Origin: Candidatus Roizmanbacteria bacterium UBA6242
GTDB lineage: Bacteria; Patescibacteriota; Microgenomatia; UBA1406; GWC2-37-13
Length of the DNA stretch: 64,000 nt
Direction: 5' to 3'
Assembly: GCA_002440905.1 (NCBI GenBank)
Contig: DJWA01000002.1
Location: 106,207-170,206 of the forward strand
The translations under genes and the position numbers were made by a program. The notes beneath the pieces were generated by a model. The model was given only the letters and a program-made list of their open reading frames with translations. It made no database searches and had not been told where the DNA came from. Below, in pieces: positions 1-8,318 of this stretch; positions within the stretch are counted from its first letter, which is position 1; each line of letters starts with the position of its first letter.

Positions 1-436
1 TTAGCGTATGAAGTTGAAAACGCTCCCTCTTTAGATATATGTAAACCAGTGATACGATAATAAAACTTACCAATGCCGACAAGGTGCAGTAGATGCAGAA
101 GCTGCCGATAACTCCAAATTGGATATACATGAAATATAGGGAAGATACCGCGCCGATAATCGACTGGAGGATTATCATATACTTGATAACTTTTCTGCGT
201 GAGAAGAAAGTCGCAATCAACAAAGACGATAGAAATCCATAATGTAAAATTCCGGCAACCGCCAAGGGAATTCCAAACATTACAGAGTACGGACTTGTCA
301 GGACTTTACCGCAGTCAGAGAGAATCGGTAAGAAGGCGTTAACAGTGCAGGGTGGGATGACTTCGTTGAAATGCTCATAAGTCAAATAGATGGAATCGGC
401 AAGGCCGGCTAAAGATAATAAAATAAGTAGTATCAT
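1..436 (-). CDS. VKOR-family disulfide-forming membrane protein (C-terminus cut by window edge)
   Basis: Reading the minus strand from the ATG at 436 gives 145 codons open to the window edge. Bacterial vitamin K epoxide reductase homologs oxidise DsbA/thioredoxin-like partners using quinone. The family marks are visible: a CxxC in the last helix (FCIYCTLSA, Cys114/Cys117), a loop cysteine pair (Cys30, Cys42) followed by the characteristic CGKVLTSPYSVMFGIPLAV stretch, and four to five hydrophobic segments. The start codon overlaps the stop of the upstream Nudix gene (TAATG), so the two are probably cotranslated. The C-terminus lies outside the window, so a fused thioredoxin domain cannot be excluded. 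It could supply oxidising power for the secreted thioredoxin-like proteins at 22.6-24.7 kb (inference). Confidence 0.82.
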   Translation of the reverse strand, partial: MILLILLSLAGLADSIYLTYEHFNEVIPPCTVNAFLPILSDCGKVLTSPYSVMFGIPLAVAGILHYGFLSSLLIATFFSRRKVIKYMIILQSIIGAVSSLYFMYIQFGVIGSFCIYCTLSALVSFIIVSLVYIYLKRERFQLHTL

Positions 437-855
437 TAGGAACTAATTTTATCAGCTTCTATGCAGATTTTGTCGGCCAGAGGCAAAAATTTTAATTTTT
501 TGACTTCATCGGTTGTGAACCAACCATACTCATCGGCTTCATAATTAAGGACAATCTTTGTTTGGTTATTTTTAAGAACACTCAAGTAGCAAAGAAATAT
601 CCCTTGCCAGCGGTTTCTAGTCTCTGAGAATATTTTTGGTAGTAGGCTTATGATTGTTATTTCAGCGCCGATTTCTTCCTTCATTTCCCGAATAAGCGCC
701 TCTTCGGGCGTTTCACCAAATTTTATACCGCCTCCGGGTAGATTCCAGACATATGGTCCGTATTTTTTTTCGGTCGCATCAAGATCAACTCGTCGGGTAA
801 GAAGGTATTTGTTGCCGCGCCTTATAACGGCAATGACAACGGGTTGTATTTTCAT
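436..855 (-). CDS. Nudix hydrolase
   Basis: 139-residue Nudix protein. The Nudix box (G-x5-E-x7-REVxEExGU) is seen as GGGIKFGETPEEALIREMKEEIGA, here cited only by its key residues G, E, REMKEE and G, around residues 41-63. Such enzymes hydrolyse nucleoside diphosphates linked to another moiety; the substrate cannot be read from the sequence. The start codon directly abuts the encoded CCA end of the tRNA-Ser(TGA) gene upstream, and the stop overlaps the VKOR start by one base. It is the first of six Nudix genes in the window. Confidence 0.85.
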   Translation of the reverse strand: MKIQPVVIAVIRRGNKYLLTRRVDLDATEKKYGPYVWNLPGGGIKFGETPEEALIREMKEEIGAEITIISLLPKIFSETRNRWQGIFLCYLSVLKNNQTKIVLNYEADEYGWFTTDEVKKLKFLPLADKICIEADKISS

Positions 856-944
856 GGCGGAGGCGGAGGGATTCGAACCCCCGATGACCTTTCGGCCATA
901 CTGGTTTTCAAGACCAGCTCGTTAAACCGCTCTGACACGCCTCC
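855..944 (-). tRNA. tRNA-Ser (anticodon TGA)
   Basis: Type-II tRNA with long variable arm. Acceptor GGAGGCG pairs with CGCCTCC, anticodon stem CTGGT/ACCAG encloses loop CTTGAAA (anticodon TGA), and the T-arm carries GGTTCGAATCC. Discriminator G is at 858 and a CCA tail appears to be genome-encoded at 857-855, unlike the other four tRNA genes here. It lies upstream of the Nudix gene whose ATG begins in that CCA. Confidence 0.95.
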
Positions 945-957
945 AATCACAATAATG

Positions 958-1030
958 AGGCGCGTGCCGGAATCGAACCGGCGCAGTAGGTGTTTTGCAG
1001 ACACCCGTGTTTCCTCTTCACCAACGCGCC
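958..1030 (-). tRNA. tRNA-Cys (anticodon GCA)
   Basis: 73-nt type-I tRNA. Acceptor GGCGCGT pairs with ACGCGCC, anticodon stem GGTGT/ACACC encloses CTGCAAA (anticodon GCA), T-arm has GGTTCGATTCC. The discriminator is U (958), the known Cys identity base. CCA is not encoded. It is 13 nt upstream of tRNA-Ser(TGA) on the same strand. Confidence 0.95.
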
Positions 1031-1097
1031 ACGCTGTTTCTAACACCCAATTTTACTTCAAATAGCCTATATTAACAATGGCTGTTATCATTAATAA

Positions 1098-1658
1098 ATG
1101 ACAAAATACTTACTACTTTTGGCATTTATAGTTGTGAAAAGCTTGTATTTGCCCTTAAACAGAAGAAAATCAAGGTATTACTGGAAATTGAAAATTGACG
1201 ATCGGATTCCCTTGGTTCCTATTTTCATTATTCCTTATATCGGATATTTCTTGCTCATTATTTGGACGGTTATTGTTCTTTGGAAGACTCAATATATCGA
1301 TCGGTTTCTTATAAGCTATATAGTTTCTTATATATTGGCCGGAATTTTTTGGTACGTATTGCCGAATGGGGTTTCCCGTCCGAAAATAACCAAGGAGGAT
1401 GTGTTCAGTCGGTTGACAAATTTGATATACAAATATGACGACGACACCAACGGGTTTCCGAGTGCCCATGTTTTTTCAACGATGATCTGCTCGTACTTTC
1501 TCTCTATTGTTTTTCCCGGAAACGAGGTATTGATTTGGGGAACAGCGCTACTTATTATCGCATCAACGGTTTTGGTCAAACAGCACTACATTATTGACAT
1601 ATTTGGAGGGGTATTAGTTTTCGCTTTAAGCATCGCGATCGGGGTCAACCTCTGGTAA
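1098..1658 (+). CDS. PAP2-superfamily phosphatase, membrane
   Basis: 186 residues with about five hydrophobic segments. The PAP2 (type 2 phosphatidic acid phosphatase) signature is present in degenerate order: an RP pair (SRPKITKED), then NGFPSAH (usual PSGH, here PSAH) and a final VKQHYIIDIFGG carrying the catalytic His and Asp. Family members dephosphorylate lipid phosphates or undecaprenyl diphosphate at the outer membrane face. The substitution of Gly by Ala in PSGH also occurs in the inositol-phosphorylceramide-synthase-like branch, so a lipid phosphotransferase is an alternative. It stands alone between tRNA genes. Confidence 0.75.
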   Translation: MTKYLLLLAFIVVKSLYLPLNRRKSRYYWKLKIDDRIPLVPIFIIPYIGYFLLIIWTVIVLWKTQYIDRFLISYIVSYILAGIFWYVLPNGVSRPKITKEDVFSRLTNLIYKYDDDTNGFPSAHVFSTMICSYFLSIVFPGNEVLIWGTALLIIASTVLVKQHYIIDIFGGVLVFALSIAIGVNLW

Positions 1659-1672
1659 AATAGTAATCATCA

Positions 1673-1759
1673 GGAGGTGTGCCGGAGTGGCCGATCGGGC
1701 TAGTCTCGAAAACTAGTATAGTCGCAAGGCTATCAGAGGTTCGAATCCTCTCACCTCCG
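1673..1759 (+). tRNA. tRNA-Ser (anticodon CGA)
   Basis: Type-II tRNA. Acceptor GGAGGTG pairs with CACCTCC, anticodon stem CTAGT/ACTAG with loop CTCGAAA (CGA), long variable arm, T-arm GGTTCGAATCC, discriminator G at 1759. No encoded CCA; the next bases are C followed by six T, which may help termination. Confidence 0.95.
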
Positions 1760-1769
1760 CTTTTTTATT

Positions 1770-2579
1770 ATGAAAATAAAAACTATCCTCTGTGATTTTG
1801 ACGGCAGTTTGGTCGACAACGACGAAAGATTTTCTCCTCAAGCCAAATCACTAATCGACAAAGCCCTAAGAAAAGGGGTTCGTTTTTCCATTGCCACCGG
1901 CAGACAATATCTTGGGAAGATTAAAGAAACTATTAAGGATCTGGGTATCGACGGTTACCACATAGTTCACGGGGGAGCGATGATATATGACACTATAAAT
2001 AACAAAAAGATATGGCACAAGAGTATTTCGAGTAACTCTCTTTCTGTAATTTCGGAATACCTCAAGAATGAAAATGTTATCTTTGCTTTTGAAACGGAAA
2101 ACAGCATATATATGTACCCCAAACATATAGATACTATTTACTTAAAAAACGTAAAAGTAATAAATCTAAGTAAATATAATGGCGAAGCGGTATATAAATT
2201 ATTAGTCTTTGCAAAACTGAACGGGTTTCCGGAGAATTTAATAGATAAACATGTTAAAAAGATCCAGGCTCTTTCTAAAGACGTTGAGATAATTAAGTTC
2301 AATTTCGATGGAGCGTTTGGCGTCGATATCACTTCCGAACGGTCAACCAAGCATACGGCTGTCCTGGAGTATTGCAAAATATTGGGCCTTGATCGGAAGG
2401 AAGTGGCAGCAATAGGGGATGGGTACAACGATTATCCGTTATTGACGGCGGTTGGGTTTAAGGTAGCGATGGGTAACAGCCATAAGGAACTGAAAGATAT
2501 AGCTGACTTGGTCGTCTCTCCAGTTTATGAAGGTGGGTTTGACGAAGCCATGAAGTATATGTTGGATAATTTAACATAA
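1770..2579 (+). CDS. HAD-superfamily phosphatase (Cof-type)
   Basis: 269 residues, typical length for the Cof/YbiV group of cytosolic HAD phosphatases acting on small sugar or nucleotide phosphates. Motif I is CDFDGSLVDND near the N-terminus, motif II the SIATGRQ threonine region, and motif IV is GDGYNDYPLL near residue 215, supplying the Mg-binding aspartates. A C2-type cap lies between. It starts 10 nt after tRNA-Ser(CGA). Substrate unknown. Confidence 0.85.
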   Translation: MKIKTILCDFDGSLVDNDERFSPQAKSLIDKALRKGVRFSIATGRQYLGKIKETIKDLGIDGYHIVHGGAMIYDTINNKKIWHKSISSNSLSVISEYLKNENVIFAFETENSIYMYPKHIDTIYLKNVKVINLSKYNGEAVYKLLVFAKLNGFPENLIDKHVKKIQALSKDVEIIKFNFDGAFGVDITSERSTKHTAVLEYCKILGLDRKEVAAIGDGYNDYPLLTAVGFKVAMGNSHKELKDIADLVVSPVYEGGFDEAMKYMLDNLT

Positions 2580-2583
2580 ACAT

Positions 2584-2988
2584 ATGGGAAGTTGCGCGGT
2601 ATGCGTTCTTGGAATTGGCGGTGGACTGCTTCTTGCCCGTAAACTCGGCGTCGACGAATACGTGGTTGTTGTCTGGATCTCGGGCTTGAATACGGCTATG
2701 GCGTTTTACCTTTCGGGTCTTTTTAAAGAGAGGGCTATTGTCAGCCGCTTTCTTCTGTCGGTTATCTTCTATTTTATAACTTATCTTTACTTGCTTCAGA
2801 CGGGTCAAATGACTTACCGGGTGGTTGTCGGTTTGACGGTCGGAGTGGTGACGTATTTCGTCGCGCATTTTGTTGAGAGGATTATGTTTAAAAGAAACAA
2901 GGAGAAAAGTCTTATCCCATTTCAAAGGACGGTTATTTCTGTTATGTTTTTGGCGTTGGCGAGTTTAGCCGCAGCTTTCACATTTTAA
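2584..2988 (+). CDS. small four-helix membrane protein with N-terminal CxxC
   Basis: 134 residues with about four transmembrane segments and no enzyme motif I recognise. It begins MGSCAVCVLGIGGGLLLARK, so a CxxC pair sits just at the start of the first helix, followed by LGVDEYVVVVWISGLN. I believe similar proteins with an N-terminal CxxC are common in Patescibacteria, but the function is unknown to me. It starts 4 nt after the HAD gene, suggesting cotranscription. A 25-codon reading frame that also encodes a CxxC is antisense to its 3' end. Confidence 0.6.
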   Translation: MGSCAVCVLGIGGGLLLARKLGVDEYVVVVWISGLNTAMAFYLSGLFKERAIVSRFLLSVIFYFITYLYLLQTGQMTYRVVVGLTVGVVTYFVAHFVERIMFKRNKEKSLIPFQRTVISVMFLALASLAAAFTF

Positions 2989-3042
2989 TATCTCCTTCAG
3001 ACCTGCCAGGAGGTTTTTGAGGATTTCCTTGAGAGTCTCCAT
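2965..3042 (-). CDS. possible 25-aa peptide, amphipathic with terminal CxxC
   Basis: ATG at 3042, TAA at 2967-2965. The predicted peptide is Lys/Leu-rich, amphipathic (METLKEILKNLLAGLKEILK) and ends CESCG. It overlaps the last codons of the four-helix protein on the other strand. No Shine-Dalgarno or clear -10 box is visible, so expression is unproven. The regular heptad-like pattern and terminal CxxC are the only reasons to list it; chance is a real alternative. Confidence 0.25.
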   Translation of the reverse strand: METLKEILKNLLAGLKEILKCESCG

Positions 3043-3088
3043 ATTTTAATTATAACAGCGCGTTGTGGTACAATTAATCCAAAGTTTT

Positions 3089-3565
3089 ATGGATTATTAT
3101 CAAAGTCCGACGTACGGTAAGGTAAATCTTGAACGTTTAAGGGAAATCGTTTCTGAATTCATGGGTAAGGACAAAAATGCCAAGTACGAGATCATCGTCG
3201 GCACCGACTCCCAAAAAATCGAAAAGAACAAATACGACTTTGTGTCAGCGCTTGTTATCCATAGAGTCGGCTGGGGGGGAATCTACTTTTGGAAGAGAAT
3301 CGTTCAGGATAAAAAAATCTCACTAAAAGAAAGGATTTATCAGGAGGCAACTATGTCCCTGACAACTTCTGAGAATTTTGTTAGTTTTTTTAGGACCAAC
3401 GGCATCTCCAAATATAATTTTCAGATACACGTAGACATCGGACCAAATGGTGAAACGCGCGAACTCATAAACGAAGTTGTCGGGATGATTCGCGGATCAG
3501 GATATGAGGTAAAGATTAAGCCCGATTCTTACGGAGCGTCAAAAGTAGCTGATAGATATACCTAA
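3089..3565 (+). CDS. YkuK-like RNase H-fold protein (DUF458)
   Basis: 158 residues resembling the YkuK/DUF458 family, predicted RNase H-like fold. Features: an early acidic strand EIIVGTDSQK, a central FKR-rich segment, a strand IHVDIGPNGETRELINE, and a C-terminal KPDSYGASKVADR. The Asp residues in VGTDS and HVDIG are candidate metal ligands. Biochemical role is unknown; the Bacillus homolog is linked to sporulation but that is not informative here. An in-frame GTG at 3065 is possible, but ATG 3089 lies the expected distance from a -10 TACAAT at 3069-3074. It converges on the Lon-like gene with a 2-nt gap. Confidence 0.7.
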   Translation: MDYYQSPTYGKVNLERLREIVSEFMGKDKNAKYEIIVGTDSQKIEKNKYDFVSALVIHRVGWGGIYFWKRIVQDKKISLKERIYQEATMSLTTSENFVSFFRTNGISKYNFQIHVDIGPNGETRELINEVVGMIRGSGYEVKIKPDSYGASKVADRYT

Positions 3566-3567
3566 TA

Positions 3568-4611
3568 TTATAAGTATTCTTTAATATTGTTTTCGGTGAT
3601 CGTGAAGGACTGACCGACCCCGGACACAATTTTGAAAGACACTTTCCTGACAATACCCTCAACTGTTCTTTCGAGACTTCTTATGCCGGCATCAAATCCC
3701 ATCGGCCTTGTGATCTTTGGCCAAACGGAATCTTCTATCCTCAAGTTCTCTTCGTCCAATCCAGTTTCCTTAAGAAGGTGGGGAAGAACGTACTTCTTGG
3801 CAATTGCAATCTTTTCCTCATCGGTATATGAGGGCATTTGTATTACTTCAAGCCTGTCCATGACGGCGGTTGAAATGCTGTTGGTATTGTTGGCTGTCGC
3901 AATAAACAGAACCTGGGAAAGGTCAAAGGGATAGTCAAGGAAATAATCCGAAAAGTTGGCATTCTGGTTGGCATCCAAGAGTTCAATAAGGACGCCCATG
4001 ATCGAAGCCCGGGATTCGGGGGTGATCCGGTCAAGTTCGTCCAGAAGAATTACAGGATTCTTGGTTTGCGCCCGCCTTATAGCCCTTATGATCATTCCGG
4101 GTTCGGCCTCCATTGAGGTCTTAGACTGTCCCCTTAAATCAAGAGCCGAAGACAGACCTCCAAAAGGAATTCTAACGAATTTCCGCCCTAAGGCTTCAGC
4201 CACAGATATGGCTAAAGTTGTTTTACCTGTGCCGGCAAGTCCGACAAAAAAGAGTGTCGGGGCATGAAAAACATCGGTCTTCAATGTATGTCTTTGAACT
4301 ATGAGAACTGATAAGAACTCCAATATTCTTTCCTTAATCTTGGCTAGACCGTAATGGTTTTGATCGAGAACCTGTTTTGCCTTATCGATATCTAGAATGT
4401 CTTCGGACTTTTTGTTCCACGGCAAGTGAGTGATCCAGTCAATGTATTTTGTGGTGATATCAAGTTGTGATAAGTTGCCACCGTATTTTAGCGCCAGATC
4501 TATTCTCTCGATCTGTTGTTGAGCTTTCTCATGTAGGTCCGACGGAAGCTCGGCATTATGTAAAGCCGTCTTAAGTTTTTCTACTTCTGAAAGACTTTTC
4601 TGGTCGTCCAT
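3568..4611 (-). CDS. Lon-type AAA+ ATPase lacking the protease domain
   Basis: 347 residues that align by eye with the central part of Lon (roughly E. coli Lon residues 240-590). N-terminal helical segment with KYIDWITHLPWNKKSED, then Walker A GLAGTGKTT (124-132), Walker B VILLDELD (187-194), sensor-1 FIATANNTN (237-244), Arg finger in MDRLEVI (253), sensor-2 GIRSLERTVEG (309-319). The frame stops right after the small AAA domain, so both the LAN substrate domain and the Ser-Lys peptidase domain are absent. It may act as an unfoldase, chaperone or regulator. It is divergent from groES with a CIRCE-like repeat starting 5 nt upstream of its ATG, suggesting heat-shock co-regulation (inference). 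Confidence 0.85.
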   Translation of the reverse strand: MDDQKSLSEVEKLKTALHNAELPSDLHEKAQQQIERIDLALKYGGNLSQLDITTKYIDWITHLPWNKKSEDILDIDKAKQVLDQNHYGLAKIKERILEFLSVLIVQRHTLKTDVFHAPTLFFVGLAGTGKTTLAISVAEALGRKFVRIPFGGLSSALDLRGQSKTSMEAEPGMIIRAIRRAQTKNPVILLDELDRITPESRASIMGVLIELLDANQNANFSDYFLDYPFDLSQVLFIATANNTNSISTAVMDRLEVIQMPSYTDEEKIAIAKKYVLPHLLKETGLDEENLRIEDSVWPKITRPMGFDAGIRSLERTVEGIVRKVSFKIVSGVGQSFTITENNIKEYL

Positions 4612-4615
4612 ATAA

Positions 4616-4642
4616 TTAGCAGAGTAATGTCTCTATTGACAA
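4616..4642. promoter_or_regulatory. degenerate CIRCE-like operator between lon-like gene and groES
   Basis: TTAGCAGAG, 9-nt spacer, TATTGACAA. The left half matches the left half of the good CIRCE at hrcA in eight of nine bases (TTAGCAGA). The right half agrees with GATTGCTAA in six of nine positions and contains the -35 TTGACA of a groES promoter. Consensus CIRCE is TTAGCACTC-N9-GAGTGCTAA. HrcA binding here would block that promoter and could also affect the divergent Lon-like gene. Confidence 0.5.
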
Positions 4643-4664
4643 AACAATAATTTTTTATTAGTAT
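4636..4664 (+). promoter_or_regulatory. sigma70-type promoter P1 of groESL
   Basis: -35 TTGACA (4636-4641), 17-nt spacer, -10 TAGTAT (4659-4664). It would give a leader of about 78 nt before groES, containing the hairpin at 4685-4701. Confidence 0.6.
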
Positions 4665-4684
4665 GTCTTTACTTAATTAGTCTT

Positions 4685-4701
4685 CCTGAATTAATTTCAG
4701 G
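4685..4701 (+). other. hairpin in groES leader
   Basis: Perfect inverted repeat CCTGAA, loop TTAAT, TTCAGG. It lies in the leader of the upstream groES promoter. It has no T-run so is unlikely to terminate; an mRNA stability element or operator is possible. Confidence 0.4.
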
Positions 4702-4737
4702 TTATTAAAAAGGTTATCTAGTTATAAATTCATTCTA

Positions 4738-4743
4738 TATAAT
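4738..4743 (+). promoter_or_regulatory. -10 box of a second, leaderless groES promoter
   Basis: TATAAT ends 5 nt before the groES ATG (4749), so a start site 6-7 nt downstream would fall on or next to the ATG. No convincing -35 box at 17 nt. No Shine-Dalgarno precedes the ATG, in keeping with a leaderless transcript. Confidence 0.5.
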
Positions 4744-4748
4744 CTCGT

Positions 4749-5078
4749 ATGTCAAAAACAACTGGATCTGGGATAAAACCCCTTTTCGATTACGTATTAG
4801 TTAAACCCCTTGAAGGCGAAACCAAAACTCCCTCAGGAATCGTCCTTCCGGATACGGCCAAGGAAAAACCCCAAGTCGGTGAAATAATGGCCGTCGGTCC
4901 GGGGTCCGATGATTGCTGCGGTGAATGTTGTGGGGATGAGAAAGATTCGTGCAAGTCAATGGTTGTTAAAGTCGGCCAAAAGGTCCTCTACAAAAAATGG
5001 GGAGGAAACGAAGTCAAGGTTGGGCACGAAGAATGGCTATTGATCGAACAAAAAGACATTATGGCGATTGTCGAATAA
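4749..5078 (+). CDS. groES: GroES co-chaperonin with cysteine-rich insertion
   Basis: 109 residues, slightly longer than the usual 95-97. It caps GroEL rings during ATP-driven folding. Core strands are clear: PLFDYVLVKP, mobile loop TKTPSGIVLPDTAKEKP, and the C-terminal VGHEEWLLIEQKDIMAIVE. The region that is normally a short roof loop is replaced by a cysteine-rich segment, DDCCGECCGDEKDSC, with Cys at 56, 57, 60, 61 and 68, which could bind metal or form disulfides. Followed 36 nt later by groEL. Confidence 0.93.
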   Translation: MSKTTGSGIKPLFDYVLVKPLEGETKTPSGIVLPDTAKEKPQVGEIMAVGPGSDDCCGECCGDEKDSCKSMVVKVGQKVLYKKWGGNEVKVGHEEWLLIEQKDIMAIVE

Positions 5079-5095
5079 TCGTTACAAATTAATAA

Positions 5096-6775
<1,680 letters not shown>

Positions 6776-6800
6776 GTTAGGTAAAACGATTGTTAGCAAA

Positions 6801-6822
6801 CCCCGCCGAAAGGCGGGGTTTT
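6801..6822 (+). terminator. Rho-independent terminator of groESL
   Basis: Perfect 7-bp stem CCCCGCC/GGCGGGG with a GAAA tetraloop followed by TTTT. The same CCGCC-GAAA-GGCGG core recurs in the terminator at 42656. Confidence 0.9.
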
Positions 6823-6824
6823 AG

Positions 6825-6830
6825 TATAAT
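6825..6830 (+). promoter_or_regulatory. -10 box, leaderless promoter
   Basis: TATAAT ends 6 nt before the ATG at 6837, immediately behind the groESL terminator. The terminator's T-run touches this element, so the next gene is insulated and separately transcribed. Confidence 0.55.
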
Positions 6831-6836
6831 CTCAGT

Positions 6837-7514
6837 ATGTCTATTCTAGAACTTCTTAGCAAACAAAAATATTTATTCCCCAAAAACGAACTTATAAACT
6901 TTACCGATGAAAAACTTTCAGTATCTTATATGGGGCGCAACTATTTAGAGATAAGCGATTCTGATGTAAAACTGTTTGAAATTAACGTTTTATCTAAACT
7001 TAAACCAATAACTAGCGACAGTTGGGATAAATTTAATTCCTATTTTTCTTTTATTGGGGAGATTGAGAGTAATATCTTAAGGCTCAATCATTTGGGGTTC
7101 GGATACAAAACGCAAAACATCTATGATGAATTGGGGGAATACAAAAAACATATGAAAGACGGTTTTCAATTGCTCGAAGAGGACTCCGGAGACAAGGATA
7201 ATAATCGTTGGTTCTTTGTAAAGCACGGCTCCAATGTATCCATCCCTAAAATCGAGTTAATATTTTACTTAACGGACAAGTACGGGGAATTTTGTCCTCA
7301 GTTTCAGATAGATATCGATACCGATTTGCCGTACTCGGAATTGAAAAAAATTGCCGAAAAGCATATGGGTAAGGATTTTTTCTTCTGGAAGTACGACATC
7401 CCAGGCTATGGAGTTGTCATGGCAATGGGTAAAATAGGCATGATTAAAGGTGTTAATATTTTAGTCGGTCTTGGGACTAACTTAAGAAAATCCCAAACGT
7501 TCAAGAAAATATGA
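6837..7514 (+). CDS. uncharacterised protein, 225 aa
   Basis: I do not recognise the family. No signal peptide or membrane segment. The middle part, starting SNILRLNHLGFGYKT and running through a long acidic stretch (LEEDSGDKDNNRW) to VSIPKIELIFYL, weakly recalls a VOC/glyoxalase or YecM-like beta-alpha-beta pattern, with His in NHLGFGY; this is only an impression. The C-terminus ends in a glycine-containing hydrophobic segment GMIKGVNILVGLGTN. Its stop overlaps the following Nudix ATG (ATGA), so the two genes are translationally coupled and may share a pathway. Confidence 0.7.
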   Translation: MSILELLSKQKYLFPKNELINFTDEKLSVSYMGRNYLEISDSDVKLFEINVLSKLKPITSDSWDKFNSYFSFIGEIESNILRLNHLGFGYKTQNIYDELGEYKKHMKDGFQLLEEDSGDKDNNRWFFVKHGSNVSIPKIELIFYLTDKYGEFCPQFQIDIDTDLPYSELKKIAEKHMGKDFFFWKYDIPGYGVVMAMGKIGMIKGVNILVGLGTNLRKSQTFKKI

Positions 7515-7996
7515 AAAGAAATATAGCCGTTACCCTTGAGTGTTTTATAAAAAAAGGAAGTAAATACCTCATGTTACATCGGCATTCAAAAAAGAAAATA
7601 ATGCCCGACGTCTGGATGGCGCCTGGAGGTCACCGTGAATTTAACGAGGGTTTGTTCGAGGCGGCCAGACGGGAGGTTATGGAAGAGACAGGGCTCAATA
7701 TAAAAAACCTTAAACTGAAAGCAGTCGGCAATGCCTATCTTAAAGATCTTGATCAGGAATTTTATTTTTTTATGGTTACAGCTGATTATAGTTCAGGAGA
7801 CCTTAAGCAAAAGATCGACGATGGAGAGTTTGTGTGGCTGACCAAAAATGAAGTCTTGACACTCGACAATCTGTTGGCTGAGCTTAAGAAGGTCTTACCC
7901 CACATCCTATCGGATAATCCAGAGGTAATCTCCTATAAAGCGGTATATGACAAAGGCAATGAAATGAGTTTTTTTGAACTGGAATCTTCGGAATAG
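7511..7996 (+). CDS. Nudix hydrolase
   Basis: 161 residues. Nudix box present as GGHREFNEGLFEAARREVME with ETG following (residues ~41-63). The start RNIAVTLECFIKKGSKYLML is typical of MutT-like and 8-oxo-dGTP-type members; the substrate is not predictable. The ATG overlaps the stop of the upstream unknown gene by 4 nt. Confidence 0.85.
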   Translation: MKRNIAVTLECFIKKGSKYLMLHRHSKKKIMPDVWMAPGGHREFNEGLFEAARREVMEETGLNIKNLKLKAVGNAYLKDLDQEFYFFMVTADYSSGDLKQKIDDGEFVWLTKNEVLTLDNLLAELKKVLPHILSDNPEVISYKAVYDKGNEMSFFELESSE

Positions 7997-8038
7997 TTAT
8001 CTGCTACAATCTTTATTAGAAAGGCGGTGATGATCTGT

Positions 8039-8296
8039 ATGGCCGATCAAAAAGTGGGCAGTGTTTCCCACTACTACAATCACTTAGGAGTAGCCATTAT
8101 CGAAGTCGAATCTCCATTTTCGATAGGTGACACAATAAAGTTCGTTAGGCGAGGTGATAATGAGGAGCTTTTTCAACAAAAAGTCGAGTCTATCCAGGAA
8201 GAACACGCAAACCTAGAAAAAGCCGAGAAGGGAAAAAGCGTTGGAGTTAAAGTTGACCAACTAGTCCATAAGGGCGTCGACGTTTTTAAGGTGTAG
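8039..8296 (+). CDS. EF-Tu domain 2-like beta-barrel protein
   Basis: 85 residues from ATG 8039. It matches the short 'translation elongation factor-like' proteins: KVGSVSHYYNHLGVAIIEV, FSIGDTIKFVRRGDNEE, FQQKVESIQEEH, GKSVGVKVDQLVHKGVDVFKV. This is the fold of domain 2 of translational GTPases, without a GTPase domain. A role is unknown. GTG 8027 and ATG 8030 are in frame, but 8039 is preferred since AAAGGCGGTGAT, close to a full Shine-Dalgarno, ends about 7 nt before it, and -10 TACAAT lies at 8005-8010. Confidence 0.75.
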   Translation: MADQKVGSVSHYYNHLGVAIIEVESPFSIGDTIKFVRRGDNEELFQQKVESIQEEHANLEKAEKGKSVGVKVDQLVHKGVDVFKV

Positions 8297-8318
8297 AACT
8301 TTTGATACAATTATTCTC

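Noticed and set aside
844..1065. Overlapping short frames across the two tRNA genes
   Set aside because: They read through structured tRNA sequence; the tRNAs explain the region.
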